Under the pieces are notes generated by a model that worked only from the letters and a program-made list of their open reading frames with translations, did no database searches and was not told the origin of the DNA. A stretch of 9,398 nt of DNA from Deltaproteobacteria bacterium (lineage in GTDB: Bacteria > Desulfobacterota > Syntrophia > Syntrophales > UBA5619). A program made the translations under genes and the position numbers. Below are positions 1 through 6,473 of the stretch, piece by piece; positions within the stretch are counted from its first letter, which is position 1; each line of letters begins with the position of its first letter. The stretch covers positions 1 through 9,398 of the forward strand of contig JAPLJY010000191.1 of NCBI GenBank assembly GCA_026388345.1, written 5' to 3'.

Positions 1-626
1 TACCGCCCGCAGACCTTGCAGGTCTTCATCTTGAAGGTCCGGCCCCAGATCGTCCGGGTGTCGCCGGTGGTCTCCATCTCGATGTGGCCCGTAGGACAGA
101 CATAGGCGCAGGCGCCGCAGCCGATACAGGTCTGCGAGTCCTCTTTGAAGGGCGTACAGACATTCTTTTCCGTCCCCCGATAGGAGAAGCCGATGGCGCT
201 GACCCCGACGATCTTCTCGCAGGTCCGCACGCACATCCGGCAGAGGATACACTTCACATTGTCCTTGTCCGGTGTGAAGCGGGGCTCGGTGGCTACGCCC
301 ATCTCGGCCGCCATCTCCTTGAGCTGCTCCGACTCGGGGCAGCGGGCCAGAAGAAGCTGGAGGACCAGGCGGCGGACGTTCATCACCCGCTCGCTCTTCG
401 TATCCACGACCAGCCCCTCAGCGACGGGGTAAAGGCAGGATGTGACGATGCGCGTCCTCTTCCCCTGCTTGGCCTCGACGACACAGAGACGGCAGGACCC
501 GGTCGCGTCCAGGGACTCGTGGGCGCACAGGGTCGGAATGACAATGCCGTTCTCCCGGGCGACTTCCAGAATGGTCTGCCCAGCCTCCGCTTCGATCTTC
601 TTATTGTCTATCGTCAGATTTACCAT
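1..626 (-). CDS. NuoG/HydA-like iron-sulfur subunit (N-terminal 208 codons, cut by window edge)
   Basis: Translated directly from the minus strand: it opens with MVNLTIDNKKIEAEAGQTIL and stays open to the window edge, so the C-terminus is missing. Residues 1-80 are a plant-type [2Fe-2S] ferredoxin domain with ligands C34, C45, C48 and C64, as in NuoG, HoxU and HydA. Two [4Fe-4S] motifs follow: C126-x2-C129-x2-C132-x3-C136 and C167-x2-C170-x2-C173-x3-C177. Another CxxC (C203, C206) lies at the very edge. The His-x3-Cys-x2-Cys-x5-Cys cluster usually found between the ferredoxin and the 4Fe-4S pair in NuoG is absent; only C96 lies there. The ATG is 11 bases after the nuoF-like stop, with an AGG about 8 bases upstream, so it is co-transcribed. 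Its likely role is electron transfer to or from the NuoEF-like pair. Whether a molybdopterin or H-cluster domain follows cannot be seen. Confidence 0.88.
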   Translation of the reverse strand, partial: MVNLTIDNKKIEAEAGQTILEVARENGIVIPTLCAHESLDATGSCRLCVVEAKQGKRTRIVTSCLYPVAEGLVVDTKSERVMNVRRLVLQLLLARCPESEQLKEMAAEMGVATEPRFTPDKDNVKCILCRMCVRTCEKIVGVSAIGFSYRGTEKNVCTPFKEDSQTCIGCGACAYVCPTGHIEMETTGDTRTIWGRTFKMKTCKVCGR

Positions 627-637
627 TTTATCTACCT

Positions 638-2491
638 TTACCTCACGATGATTGCGTCAAATTTACAGCTCTCCCTGCAGGCGCCGCACTTGGTGCACTT
701 GACCACATCGATCTTGTGGACCTGCTTCCGCTCGCCGCTGGCCGCCCCCGTGGGACAGACCTTGCTGCAGACGGTGCAGCCCGTGCACTTTTCCGCATCG
801 ACGCTGTAGGTGATCAGATCCCTGCAGACGCCGGCGGGACAGCGCTTTTCCTTGATGTGGGCCACGTACTCGTCACGGAAATAACGGATCGTGCTGAGGA
901 CGGGGTTCGGGGCGCTGCTGCCCAAGGCACACAGGGCGCCGTCGATGATGGCCGTGGACATCTTCTCCAGAAGTTCCACATCCCCTTCCCGGCCCCTTCC
1001 CTCGGTGATGTCGACCAGGATGTCCCGCATGCGCCGGATGCCTTCCCGGCAGGGAACGCACTTGCCGCAGGATTCCGAGACCAGAAAGTTGGTGAAGTAC
1101 TTGGCCACATTCACCATGCAGTTGTCTTCGTCCATGACGATCATGCCGCCGGAGCCCATCATCGAGCCGATCTTCGTCAGTTCGTCAAAATCGACGCGCA
1201 GATCGAGGTACTTCTCGGGAATGCAACCGCCCGAGGGACCGCCGGTCTGGATCGCCTTGAACTTCTTTCCACCGGGAATCCCGCCGCCGATATCAAAGAC
1301 GATTTCCCGGAGCGGCGTTCCCATCGGGACCTCGACGAGGCCGGTGTTGTTGATCTTGCCGACCAGGGAGAAGATCTTCGTCCCCTTGCTCCCCGCTGTT
1401 CCGATACTGGCGTACCAGTCGGCGCCTTTCTCGATGATGAACGGGACGTTCGCCCAGGTCTCGACGTTGTTGAGATTCGTCGGCTTGTCGTAGAGGCCCT
1501 TGTGGGTCGCATGGATGTACTTCGCGCGGGGCTCGCCGGCCCGGCCTTCCAGGGAGGCGAAGAGGGCCGAGGATTCGCCGCAGACAAAGGCGCCGCCGCC
1601 GCGGTTGATCTTCACGTCGAAGGAGAAGCCCGACCCCAGGATGTTCTCCCCGAGGAGCCCGGCTTCACGCGCCTGCTTGATCGCCAGGGTAATGTTCTTT
1701 ATCGCGAGCGGGTATTCGTTCCGGGCATAGATGTAGCCTTGGCTGGAGCCGATCGCATAGGCGCCGATGATCATCCCCTCAAGGACCAGGTGGGGATTCC
1801 CCTCCAGGAGGCTCCGGTCCATGTAGGCGCCGGGGTCACCTTCGTCGGCATTGCAGATGACGTATTTGGGATCACCCTCGGCCTTGCGGGTCTCGTCCCA
1901 CTTCCAGCCGGCGGGGAATCCTCCCCCCCCACGGCCCCTCAGATTCGCCTTGATCACCTCCTGGATGATCGCCTCCGGCTTCATGCCCGTGAGGGCCTTC
2001 CCCAGGGCACTGTAGCCGCCGATGGCCAGGTAGTCCTCAAGTTTCTCCGGATCGACCTTGCTGTTCTGCCCGAAGACGAGGCGGGTCTGTTTCTTGTAGA
2101 AGGGGACGTCATCCTCGTGAACCACCTTCTGGCCCGTGGCGGGATCGACGTAGAGCAGCCGGTCGATGATCTCGCCCTTCAGGACGGTCTTGTCGATGAT
2201 CTCACCGGCATCGGTCAGCCCGACGCGTTGGTAGAAGATCTTCTCCGGGGCAATGACCACCATCGGGCCCCTCTCGCAGAAGCCGTGGCAGCCGGTGGTC
2301 CTGAAGTCGATCTTGTCGGCGAGATTCCGCTCGGCCAGTTCCTCGCGGAAGCTGTCCACCAGTTTCTGGGTTCCGTAGGCCAGGCAGCCGGTCCCGACGC
2401 AGATCGTGATGCAGGGCTTCTTCGGGTCGCGGGCAGCCTTGAGCCTCTCCTGTACGCTTTTTAATTCATTGAAGGATTTAATCTTGGTCAT
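638..2491 (-). CDS. nuoF: NuoF/HndC/HydB-like NAD(P)H-binding FMN and Fe-S subunit
   Basis: 617 aa, the extended NuoF form found in HndC of NADP-reducing hydrogenases and HydB of bifurcating hydrogenases. Residues 25-110 are a thioredoxin-like [2Fe-2S] domain (C31, C36, C68, C72). The 51-kDa core follows, with the glycine-rich FMN/NADH motif GRGGGGFP at 186-193 and KPTNLNNVETW around 336-346. The [4Fe-4S] site equivalent to N3 is ESCGKCVPCREG (C475, C478, C481) plus C521. The C-terminal tail carries two ferredoxin clusters: C569, C572, C575, C579 and C599, C602, C605, C609. It would exchange electrons between NAD(P)(H) via FMN and the Fe-S chain. The ATG overlaps the last 14 bases of the nuoE-like gene, which suggests translational coupling; an AAGG lies about 9 bases upstream. 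NAD versus NADP preference and any bifurcating activity cannot be read from sequence alone. Confidence 0.95.
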   Translation of the reverse strand: MTKIKSFNELKSVQERLKAARDPKKPCITICVGTGCLAYGTQKLVDSFREELAERNLADKIDFRTTGCHGFCERGPMVVIAPEKIFYQRVGLTDAGEIIDKTVLKGEIIDRLLYVDPATGQKVVHEDDVPFYKKQTRLVFGQNSKVDPEKLEDYLAIGGYSALGKALTGMKPEAIIQEVIKANLRGRGGGGFPAGWKWDETRKAEGDPKYVICNADEGDPGAYMDRSLLEGNPHLVLEGMIIGAYAIGSSQGYIYARNEYPLAIKNITLAIKQAREAGLLGENILGSGFSFDVKINRGGGAFVCGESSALFASLEGRAGEPRAKYIHATHKGLYDKPTNLNNVETWANVPFIIEKGADWYASIGTAGSKGTKIFSLVGKINNTGLVEVPMGTPLREIVFDIGGGIPGGKKFKAIQTGGPSGGCIPEKYLDLRVDFDELTKIGSMMGSGGMIVMDEDNCMVNVAKYFTNFLVSESCGKCVPCREGIRRMRDILVDITEGRGREGDVELLEKMSTAIIDGALCALGSSAPNPVLSTIRYFRDEYVAHIKEKRCPAGVCRDLITYSVDAEKCTGCTVCSKVCPTGAASGERKQVHKIDVVKCTKCGACRESCKFDAIIVR

Positions 2492-2954
2492 CAGTCGCTA
2501 CCTTCTTCCCTAAATTCTTGAGGAGCTTTGTCGATTTGGCGATATTCATGTGTCCGTGATACTCACCGTTCACCACGATAACGGGCCCCAGGGCGCAGGC
2601 CCCAAGACACCCCACCGTCTCGAAGGAAAACTCGAGGTCGGGCGTCGTGTCGCCTTCCTTGATGCCCAGGATATCCTCGACGTTGCGGGCGATCAGCTCG
2701 GCGCCCCGGACGTGACAGGCCGTCCCCATGCAGAGGCTCAGCTGGTGACGTCCCTTGGGTTTCAGGCTGAAGGCCTTGTAAAACGTCACCACCTCGTAGA
2801 CGCGGCTGACCGGCACACTCAAATGGGTACTGACCGCACACAGGGCGTCCTTGGGCAGATAGTTGAACTCCTTCTGGACATCCTGAAGGATGGGGACCAG
2901 ATAACTCTTGTCCCCGCTGTATCGCTGAATGATTTCCTTAACCTTCTCTTCCAT
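2478..2954 (-). CDS. nuoE: NuoE/HndA-like [2Fe-2S] thioredoxin-fold subunit
   Basis: 158 aa, the usual length for NuoE (24-kDa) family proteins. An N-terminal helical part (about 1-60, containing VYEVVTFYKAFSLKPKG) leads into the thioredoxin-like domain with the four [2Fe-2S] ligands C75-x4-C80 and C116-x3-C120 (LCMGTAC and VGCLGAC). In complex I and in HndABCD or HydABC hydrogenases this subunit pairs with NuoF/HydB and carries the N1a-type cluster. It starts 37 bases after the beta-subunit stop, with a GAGG about 9 bases before the ATG, and overlaps the next gene by 14 bases. Its place directly behind a complete 2-oxoacid oxidoreductase, with no other Nuo subunits in between, suggests it serves that enzyme or a soluble NAD(P)-linked complex rather than membrane complex I. 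Confidence 0.95.
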   Translation of the reverse strand: MEEKVKEIIQRYSGDKSYLVPILQDVQKEFNYLPKDALCAVSTHLSVPVSRVYEVVTFYKAFSLKPKGRHQLSLCMGTACHVRGAELIARNVEDILGIKEGDTTPDLEFSFETVGCLGACALGPVIVVNGEYHGHMNIAKSTKLLKNLGKKVATDDQD

Positions 2955-2991
2955 TCTCTTTAACCTCGTCTTAAGATGGTAATCTCAACGG

Positions 2992-3990
2992 TCACTTCCC
3001 CCGCTTTACCCTCAGTTCTTCCTTGGATTTGGAATTTTTCACCTTGATCATCAGGGTCTCCCACTCGATGTCGACCCTCTCCTGGATGACCTGGATCTGG
3101 TCGGGCGTGAGATGGCGGAAGCGCCCCTGCCCCTTGAGGTAATCCTGTATGGGGCGCCGCTTCTCGGGAATCTCCACGGTAAGGCGATATTTGCCGTCTT
3201 CCACTTCGTAGAGCGGAAAGAGCCCCGTCTCGAGGGCGAGGCGACCCAACTTGATGCAGGTTTCCGAGGTGGACCGCCAGCCGGTCGGACAGCTCACAAA
3301 GCAATGGATGTAGGAGGGCCCTTTTATACTGCGCGCCTTCTTCACCTTGTTCATGAAATCGATCGGATAGCTCGGGGTGGCCGTGGCGACATAGGCCACG
3401 TTGTGGGCGACCATGATCTCCGGCAGGTTCTTCTTCCAGACCTGGTTCCCGGGAATCTTCTTGCCGGCGGGGGCCGTCGTCGTCGAGGCCAGAAACGGGG
3501 TGCCGCTGGAGCGCTGGATGCCCGTGTTCATGTACGCCTCGTTGTCGAAGCAGACGTAGAGCATATCATGGCAGCGCTCCATCGCCCCCGACAGGGCCTG
3601 GAAGCCGATGTCCATCGTTCCGCCGTCGCCGCCGATCGCAACCGACTTCACACGCCGATCGGCGATCTTTCCCTTGCTCCGGAGCGCTCTCAGGCCGGCT
3701 TCAACCCCCGATCCGACCGCCGCAGAATTCGGAAACGCGACGTGGATCCAGGGAAGTTTCCAGGCCGTTGTGGGATAGAGACTGGAGATAACCTCCATAC
3801 AGCCGGTTGCATTGGTGATGACCGTGTCTTTGCCCAGCGCCTTGCACATTAAGCGAATCGCCAGCGACTCGCCGCATCCCTGACAGGCGCGGTGTCCGCC
3901 GACGAAGAACTCCTCCTTGCTGACCAGCTTCGGGGCATACAAGTCAAAGTTTTCGATGATGCTCTTAGGGTTTTTCGTTGCCGTATTCAT
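2992..3990 (-). CDS. porB: 2-oxoacid (pyruvate-type):ferredoxin oxidoreductase, beta subunit
   Basis: 332 aa, the thiamine-diphosphate-binding subunit. Seen in sequence: C36-QG-C39 (RACQGCGE), C64 (NATGCMEV) and C234 (SCPTGW), the four ligands of the [4Fe-4S] cluster next to TPP in PorB proteins. The TPP/Mg motif is GGDGGTMDIGF at 120-130, with the DNEAYMNTG continuation at 149-157. With the alpha subunit it binds and decarboxylates the 2-oxoacid, giving acyl-CoA, CO2 and two electrons. Its ATG overlaps the alpha stop (TAATG, one shared base), so translation is probably coupled; GGAG/GAGGGG sequence lies just upstream. A lysine/arginine-rich C-terminal tail (from about 260) extends beyond the core. 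Substrate is most likely pyruvate from the accompanying alpha subunit; phenylglyoxylate or another 2-oxoacid remains possible. Confidence 0.95.
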   Translation of the reverse strand: MNTATKNPKSIIENFDLYAPKLVSKEEFFVGGHRACQGCGESLAIRLMCKALGKDTVITNATGCMEVISSLYPTTAWKLPWIHVAFPNSAAVGSGVEAGLRALRSKGKIADRRVKSVAIGGDGGTMDIGFQALSGAMERCHDMLYVCFDNEAYMNTGIQRSSGTPFLASTTTAPAGKKIPGNQVWKKNLPEIMVAHNVAYVATATPSYPIDFMNKVKKARSIKGPSYIHCFVSCPTGWRSTSETCIKLGRLALETGLFPLYEVEDGKYRLTVEIPEKRRPIQDYLKGQGRFRHLTPDQIQVIQERVDIEWETLMIKVKNSKSKEELRVKRGK

Positions 3991-5156
3991 TATCCCCTCA
4001 CTCCATAAATTTCGTATGGTTCTGAAAGTTTGCCCTTGGCCGCCCGCCGGACCATATCCATGAAATTCTCAACCTGGACGTCCCGGCCGCCGAGACCGAT
4101 GATGTAATTGACGATCTTCGGGCGCTTCGGCACATCGTAGAGGGCGGAGCGGATCTCCGAGAAGACGGGGCCGCCGGGGCCGCCGAAGGAGATGGCACGG
4201 TCCGTCACGGCGAGGACCCGGATTCCTTTGACGGCCTTTTTCAGATCGTCGAAAGGGAAGGGCCGCCAGAGCTTGATCTTCAGGAGGCCGGCCTTCACGC
4301 CCTGCTTGCGCAGCTCGTCGATGGCAATCTCCGCCGTTTCGCCCATCGAACCCATCGTCATGAGGGCGACGTCGGCGTCCTCGGTCCGGTAGGACTGGAT
4401 CGGTTCATACTTCCGGCCGAACTGCGCCTCCCACTCCTTCCATACCTCTTTGACGACCTTGATGGAGTTGACAAGCGCCACGTCCTTGGACTTCTGAGCC
4501 TCTGCGTAGATCTCCGGCATGCCGAGGGTCCCCATCGAGACGATATTGTCGGGATGCAGCGCGGCGTAAGGGATGTACGCGGGAAGGAAACGGTCCACCT
4601 CCTCCTGATCGGGCATGATGATCGGCTCGACCACGTGGGTCAACTGGAAACCGTCCATGTTCACGTTCACGGGCAGCATCACCCGCCGGTCCTCGCCCAC
4701 CTTGAACGCCTGGATGACCATGTCGACCACCTCCTGGCCGTTCGCCGCAAAGAACGAGATCCATCCCGTATCGCGCATCGGCATGATGTCGCTGTGGTCG
4801 TTCCAGATATTGATCGGACCCGATACGGCGCGGTTGGCAATGATCATCACGATCGGGAGCCGCATGGCCGAGGTGATCGGCAGGACCTCGCTCATGTAGA
4901 GGAGCCCCTGGGAACTCGTCGCCGTCACGGTGCGGGCGCCCGTCGCCTCAGAACCCATGGCAGCGCTCAGCGCGGAATGCTCGGATTCCACGGTAATGAA
5001 GGAGGCGTCCACGCGCCCGTCAGCGACGATGTCGGACAGGTGCTCGGCCACATGGGACTGAGGCGTAATGGGATACACGGCCGCTACGTCAAATCTGCAG
5101 AGTGCGGCCGCCTCCGCGGACGCAATCGCTATTTCCATTCCTACTCTCTTGCCCAT
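3990..5156 (-). CDS. porA: 2-oxoacid (pyruvate-type):ferredoxin oxidoreductase, alpha subunit
   Basis: 388 aa, close to the size of archaeal-type PorA. It starts with the pyrimidine-binding (PYR) domain: YPITPQS at 28-34, with the conserved threonine used in substrate binding, VESEHSA at 56-62 and TSSQGL at 80-85. PINIWNDHSD at 114-123 followed by RDTGW is the pattern of pyruvate-type enzymes; KorA and VorB families carry a GPSTGxPT-like stretch there instead. The C-terminal half has the transketolase-C-like domain (LWRPFPF around 290) and the tail GGRDV around 355. The ATG is 3 bases after the delta stop, with GGAGG inside the end of delta about 8 bases upstream. Phenylglyoxylate oxidoreductase (PadG) is a related alternative, so pyruvate is likely but not proven. 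Confidence 0.95.
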   Translation of the reverse strand: MGKRVGMEIAIASAEAAALCRFDVAAVYPITPQSHVAEHLSDIVADGRVDASFITVESEHSALSAAMGSEATGARTVTATSSQGLLYMSEVLPITSAMRLPIVMIIANRAVSGPINIWNDHSDIMPMRDTGWISFFAANGQEVVDMVIQAFKVGEDRRVMLPVNVNMDGFQLTHVVEPIIMPDQEEVDRFLPAYIPYAALHPDNIVSMGTLGMPEIYAEAQKSKDVALVNSIKVVKEVWKEWEAQFGRKYEPIQSYRTEDADVALMTMGSMGETAEIAIDELRKQGVKAGLLKIKLWRPFPFDDLKKAVKGIRVLAVTDRAISFGGPGGPVFSEIRSALYDVPKRPKIVNYIIGLGGRDVQVENFMDMVRRAAKGKLSEPYEIYGVRG

Positions 5157-5159
5157 CCT

Positions 5160-5453
5160 CTAATCCTCCTCATTGACCATTTTGATGGCGGCCGGCCAGC
5201 ACTCATGGGCGCAGATTCCGCAGCCCTTGCAGTAATCCAGGTTCGCCTCAAAAAATCCATCCGCATTCTCGGTCACGCAGCCCTCCGGGCAGTATATATA
5301 ACAGACACCGCACTTGATGCATTTTTCATTTTCCCAAATCGGGCGTTTCGCCCGCCAACTGCCGGTGTGATATTCCGCGGCGCTTCCCGGCCGGAAAACC
5401 ATACATCCGGGATTGACCTCTTGCCAGGTTTCTGGCCACTTTTTCTCAGTCAT
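5160..5453 (-). CDS. porD: 2-oxoacid:ferredoxin oxidoreductase, delta subunit (2x[4Fe-4S] ferredoxin)
   Basis: 97 aa, a typical PorD: about 40 residues of N-terminal extension, then a bacterial dicluster ferredoxin. The first motif is C45-IK-C48-GV-C51-YIY-C55-P and the second C75-KG-C78-GI-C81-AHE-C85; an additional C59 lies next to the first motif. The second motif reads CWP rather than the usual CP. This subunit takes electrons from the TPP-proximal cluster of beta and hands them to ferredoxin or, here perhaps, to the NuoEF-like subunits. The gene starts 28 bases after gamma, with GAGG about 8 bases before the ATG, and ends 3 bases before alpha. The gamma-delta-alpha-beta order is the classical four-subunit arrangement. 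Confidence 0.95.
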   Translation of the reverse strand: MTEKKWPETWQEVNPGCMVFRPGSAAEYHTGSWRAKRPIWENEKCIKCGVCYIYCPEGCVTENADGFFEANLDYCKGCGICAHECWPAAIKMVNEED

Positions 5454-5481
5454 CGTGATACCTCAAGAGTTATTTTGATCC

Positions 5482-6030
5482 TTAGTTGATGATCTTGACC
5501 TCTTCGAAAGCCCGCTTCGCGGCTGCCTGGTTCTTTGGCGCGATCCGGCCGAATCTTTCCTTGATGGGACTATCCAGGGATTCGAGCTTCACGGCGCCCG
5601 TCAGCTTGACTAGGGCGCCCAGCATGGTCGTGTTCGTAATGGGCACGCCCAGCTCCTTCCAGGCGATCCCCGTGGCGTCGCAGGTCGCGATCTTGCCCTC
5701 GAAACGGATGTGCTTCTTGAGTTCAGTCAGGCTTTTTGTCGTGTTGACCAACAGAATCCCCGTCGGTTTCAACCCCTCGGCTACATCGACCAGGCCCACG
5801 AGACTCTCATCGAGAACGACGACCAGGTCCGGATGATAGATGCCCGAGCGGATCTTGATCTGCTTGTCGTCGACCCGGTTGAACGCCGTGACCGGCGCCC
5901 CGCGCCTCTCCGGTCCGAAGCTCGGGAACCCCTGCGCATACTTCCCCTCTTCGATGGCGGACAACGCAAGCAGTTCCACCGATGTGACCGCTCCCTGACC
6001 GCCTCTTCCATGCCATCTGATTTCTAACAT
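5482..6030 (-). CDS. porG: 2-oxoacid:ferredoxin oxidoreductase, gamma subunit
   Basis: 182 aa, the full length expected for the gamma (PorG/PorC) subunit. Recognised by WHGRGGQGAVTS at residues 6-17 and GFPSFGPERRGAPV at 34-47, the two signature stretches of the family (POR domain, gamma). The NTTMLGAL stretch near residue 138 also fits. In four-subunit enzymes the gamma domain contributes to CoA binding and assembly of the alpha-beta core. It is the first gene of the operon: 443 bases separate it from the recR remnant, and both candidate promoters point into it. The ATG at the 6030 end is chosen because MLEIRWHGRGGQG matches family N-termini and GGGAG precedes it by 9 bases. Confidence 0.94.
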   Translation of the reverse strand: MLEIRWHGRGGQGAVTSVELLALSAIEEGKYAQGFPSFGPERRGAPVTAFNRVDDKQIKIRSGIYHPDLVVVLDESLVGLVDVAEGLKPTGILLVNTTKSLTELKKHIRFEGKIATCDATGIAWKELGVPITNTTMLGALVKLTGAVKLESLDSPIKERFGRIAPKNQAAAKRAFEEVKIIN

Positions 6031-6075
6031 TCGTCAAATCTCCCGTAGTGATTGGCTTTTTTGAAAACGGTGTAC

Positions 6076-6104
6076 TTTCTATCTTATTCGACATTTGCTG
6101 TCAA
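6076..6104 (-). promoter_or_regulatory. Sigma-70-type promoter for the por-nuo operon
   Basis: Minus strand: TTGACA (6099-6104, perfect -35), a 17-base spacer, then TAGAAA (6076-6081, four of six matches to TATAAT). The start site would fall near 6069, giving a leader of about 40 bases before the gamma-subunit ATG. The sequence supports this well; activity is inferred. Confidence 0.65.
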
Positions 6105-6107
6105 ATA
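6085..6107. promoter_or_regulatory. Operator-like 23-bp dyad over the -35 box
   Basis: On the plus strand the arms TATTCGACA (6085-6093) and TGTCAAATA (6099-6107) flank a 5-base spacer TTTGC. Eight of nine arm positions are complementary. The dyad covers the -35 hexamer and part of the spacer of the sigma-70-type promoter, where a repressor would block RNA polymerase. It does not match the Rex consensus (TTGTGAA-N6-TTCACAA) and I cannot name the regulator. Confidence 0.5.
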
Positions 6108-6166
6108 CTATTTGAAGAAAAGCGCCCGAGAGACCCTCAACGGCGCCGCAAACCGTTTATTTTTAA

Positions 6167-6182
6167 AGCAATATAAATGCCA
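6167..6182 (-). promoter_or_regulatory. Sigma-54-type (-24/-12) promoter for the por-nuo operon
   Basis: Minus strand TGGCAT-N5-TTGCT with exactly ten bases between the GG and GC dinucleotides, matching the -24/-12 consensus (TGGCAC-N5-TTGCW) at all but one or two positions. The start site would lie near 6156, giving a leader of about 125 bases. A promoter of this class needs an enhancer-binding activator, which would bind upstream (higher coordinates). Confidence 0.55.
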
Positions 6183-6391
6183 GATTTAGGACAACCTTGA
6201 ATCCGTATGAAACAAACCTTCCCTGAAGAATAATATGATATAAAACATAAAGTTATATATTGCTGTCTATTCTTCCGGCAGAGTCGTGCCCCGTCGGCAT
6301 GCAAAACGCAATGGCGGGAAAGAGTTCGCTCCGCGCACGGAAGGGAAGAGGTGACGACTGGAAGCGGCGTCGGCGGGAACAAGGCGCGCTA

Positions 6392-6427
6392 CGTGCTAAG
6401 CATGCACACCTGTGCTTAATCGGCACA
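6392..6427. promoter_or_regulatory. Two tandem GTGC-N7-GCACA dyads
   Basis: The first dyad is GTGC (6393-6396), TAAGCAT, GCAC (6404-6407). The second is TGTGC (6411-6415), TTAATCG, GCACA (6423-6427), with perfect 5-base arms. They are spaced 19 bases start to start, close to two helical turns, as in paired binding sites for a dimeric regulator. They lie about 235-265 bases upstream of the sigma-54-type start, rather far but usable for an enhancer-binding protein. They could also be chance or part of the neighbouring palindromic element. Confidence 0.3.
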
Positions 6428-6431
6428 TTCC

Positions 6432-6464
6432 GGGGTCAGGTCTTGGGTCTTGAATTTTGACCCC
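6432..6464. repeat. REP-like palindromic element after recR
   Basis: Inverted arms GGGGTCA (6432-6438) and TGACCCC (6458-6464) enclose 19 bases that contain a 7-base tandem duplication GGTCTTG (6439-6445 and 6446-6452). The pattern GGGGTCAGGTCTTG...TTTTGACCCC resembles the short elements I recall near REP-associated Y1 transposases in Deltaproteobacteria. No transposase gene lies in this window. It sits 9 bases after the recR stop codon, a usual place for REP elements. There is no T-tract, so it is not a classical intrinsic terminator. Confidence 0.5.
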
Positions 6465-6473
6465 ATACTCTCT

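Larger units (their letters stand above)
6031..6473. other. Intergenic control region between the recR remnant and the por-nuo operon
   Basis: 443 bases without a convincing gene. From right to left it holds a REP-like palindrome (6432-6464), a pair of GTGC-N7-GCACA dyads (6392-6427), a G+C-rich stretch with no motif I can name (about 6290-6390), an A+T-rich stretch (about 6150-6270), a sigma-54-type promoter (6167-6182), and a sigma-70-type promoter with a dyad over its -35 box (6076-6107). A small minus-strand open frame at 6137-6382 has no recognisable protein features and spans the promoter, so it is not called. Confidence 0.7.

Noticed and set aside
716..2464. Plus-strand open frame of 582 codons opposite the nuoF-like gene
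   Set aside because: It mirrors a highly conserved minus-strand gene. The translation is Asp/Ala/Gly/Val-rich with no recognisable domain, as expected for an antisense shadow in G+C-rich DNA.
6137..6382. Minus-strand open frame of 81 codons in the control region
   Set aside because: No family resemblance and mixed composition; it spans the A+T-rich promoter zone and the sigma-54-type element.
6398..6417. Possible hairpin terminator after recR
   Set aside because: The stem is short with bulges and no T-tract follows on the minus strand.
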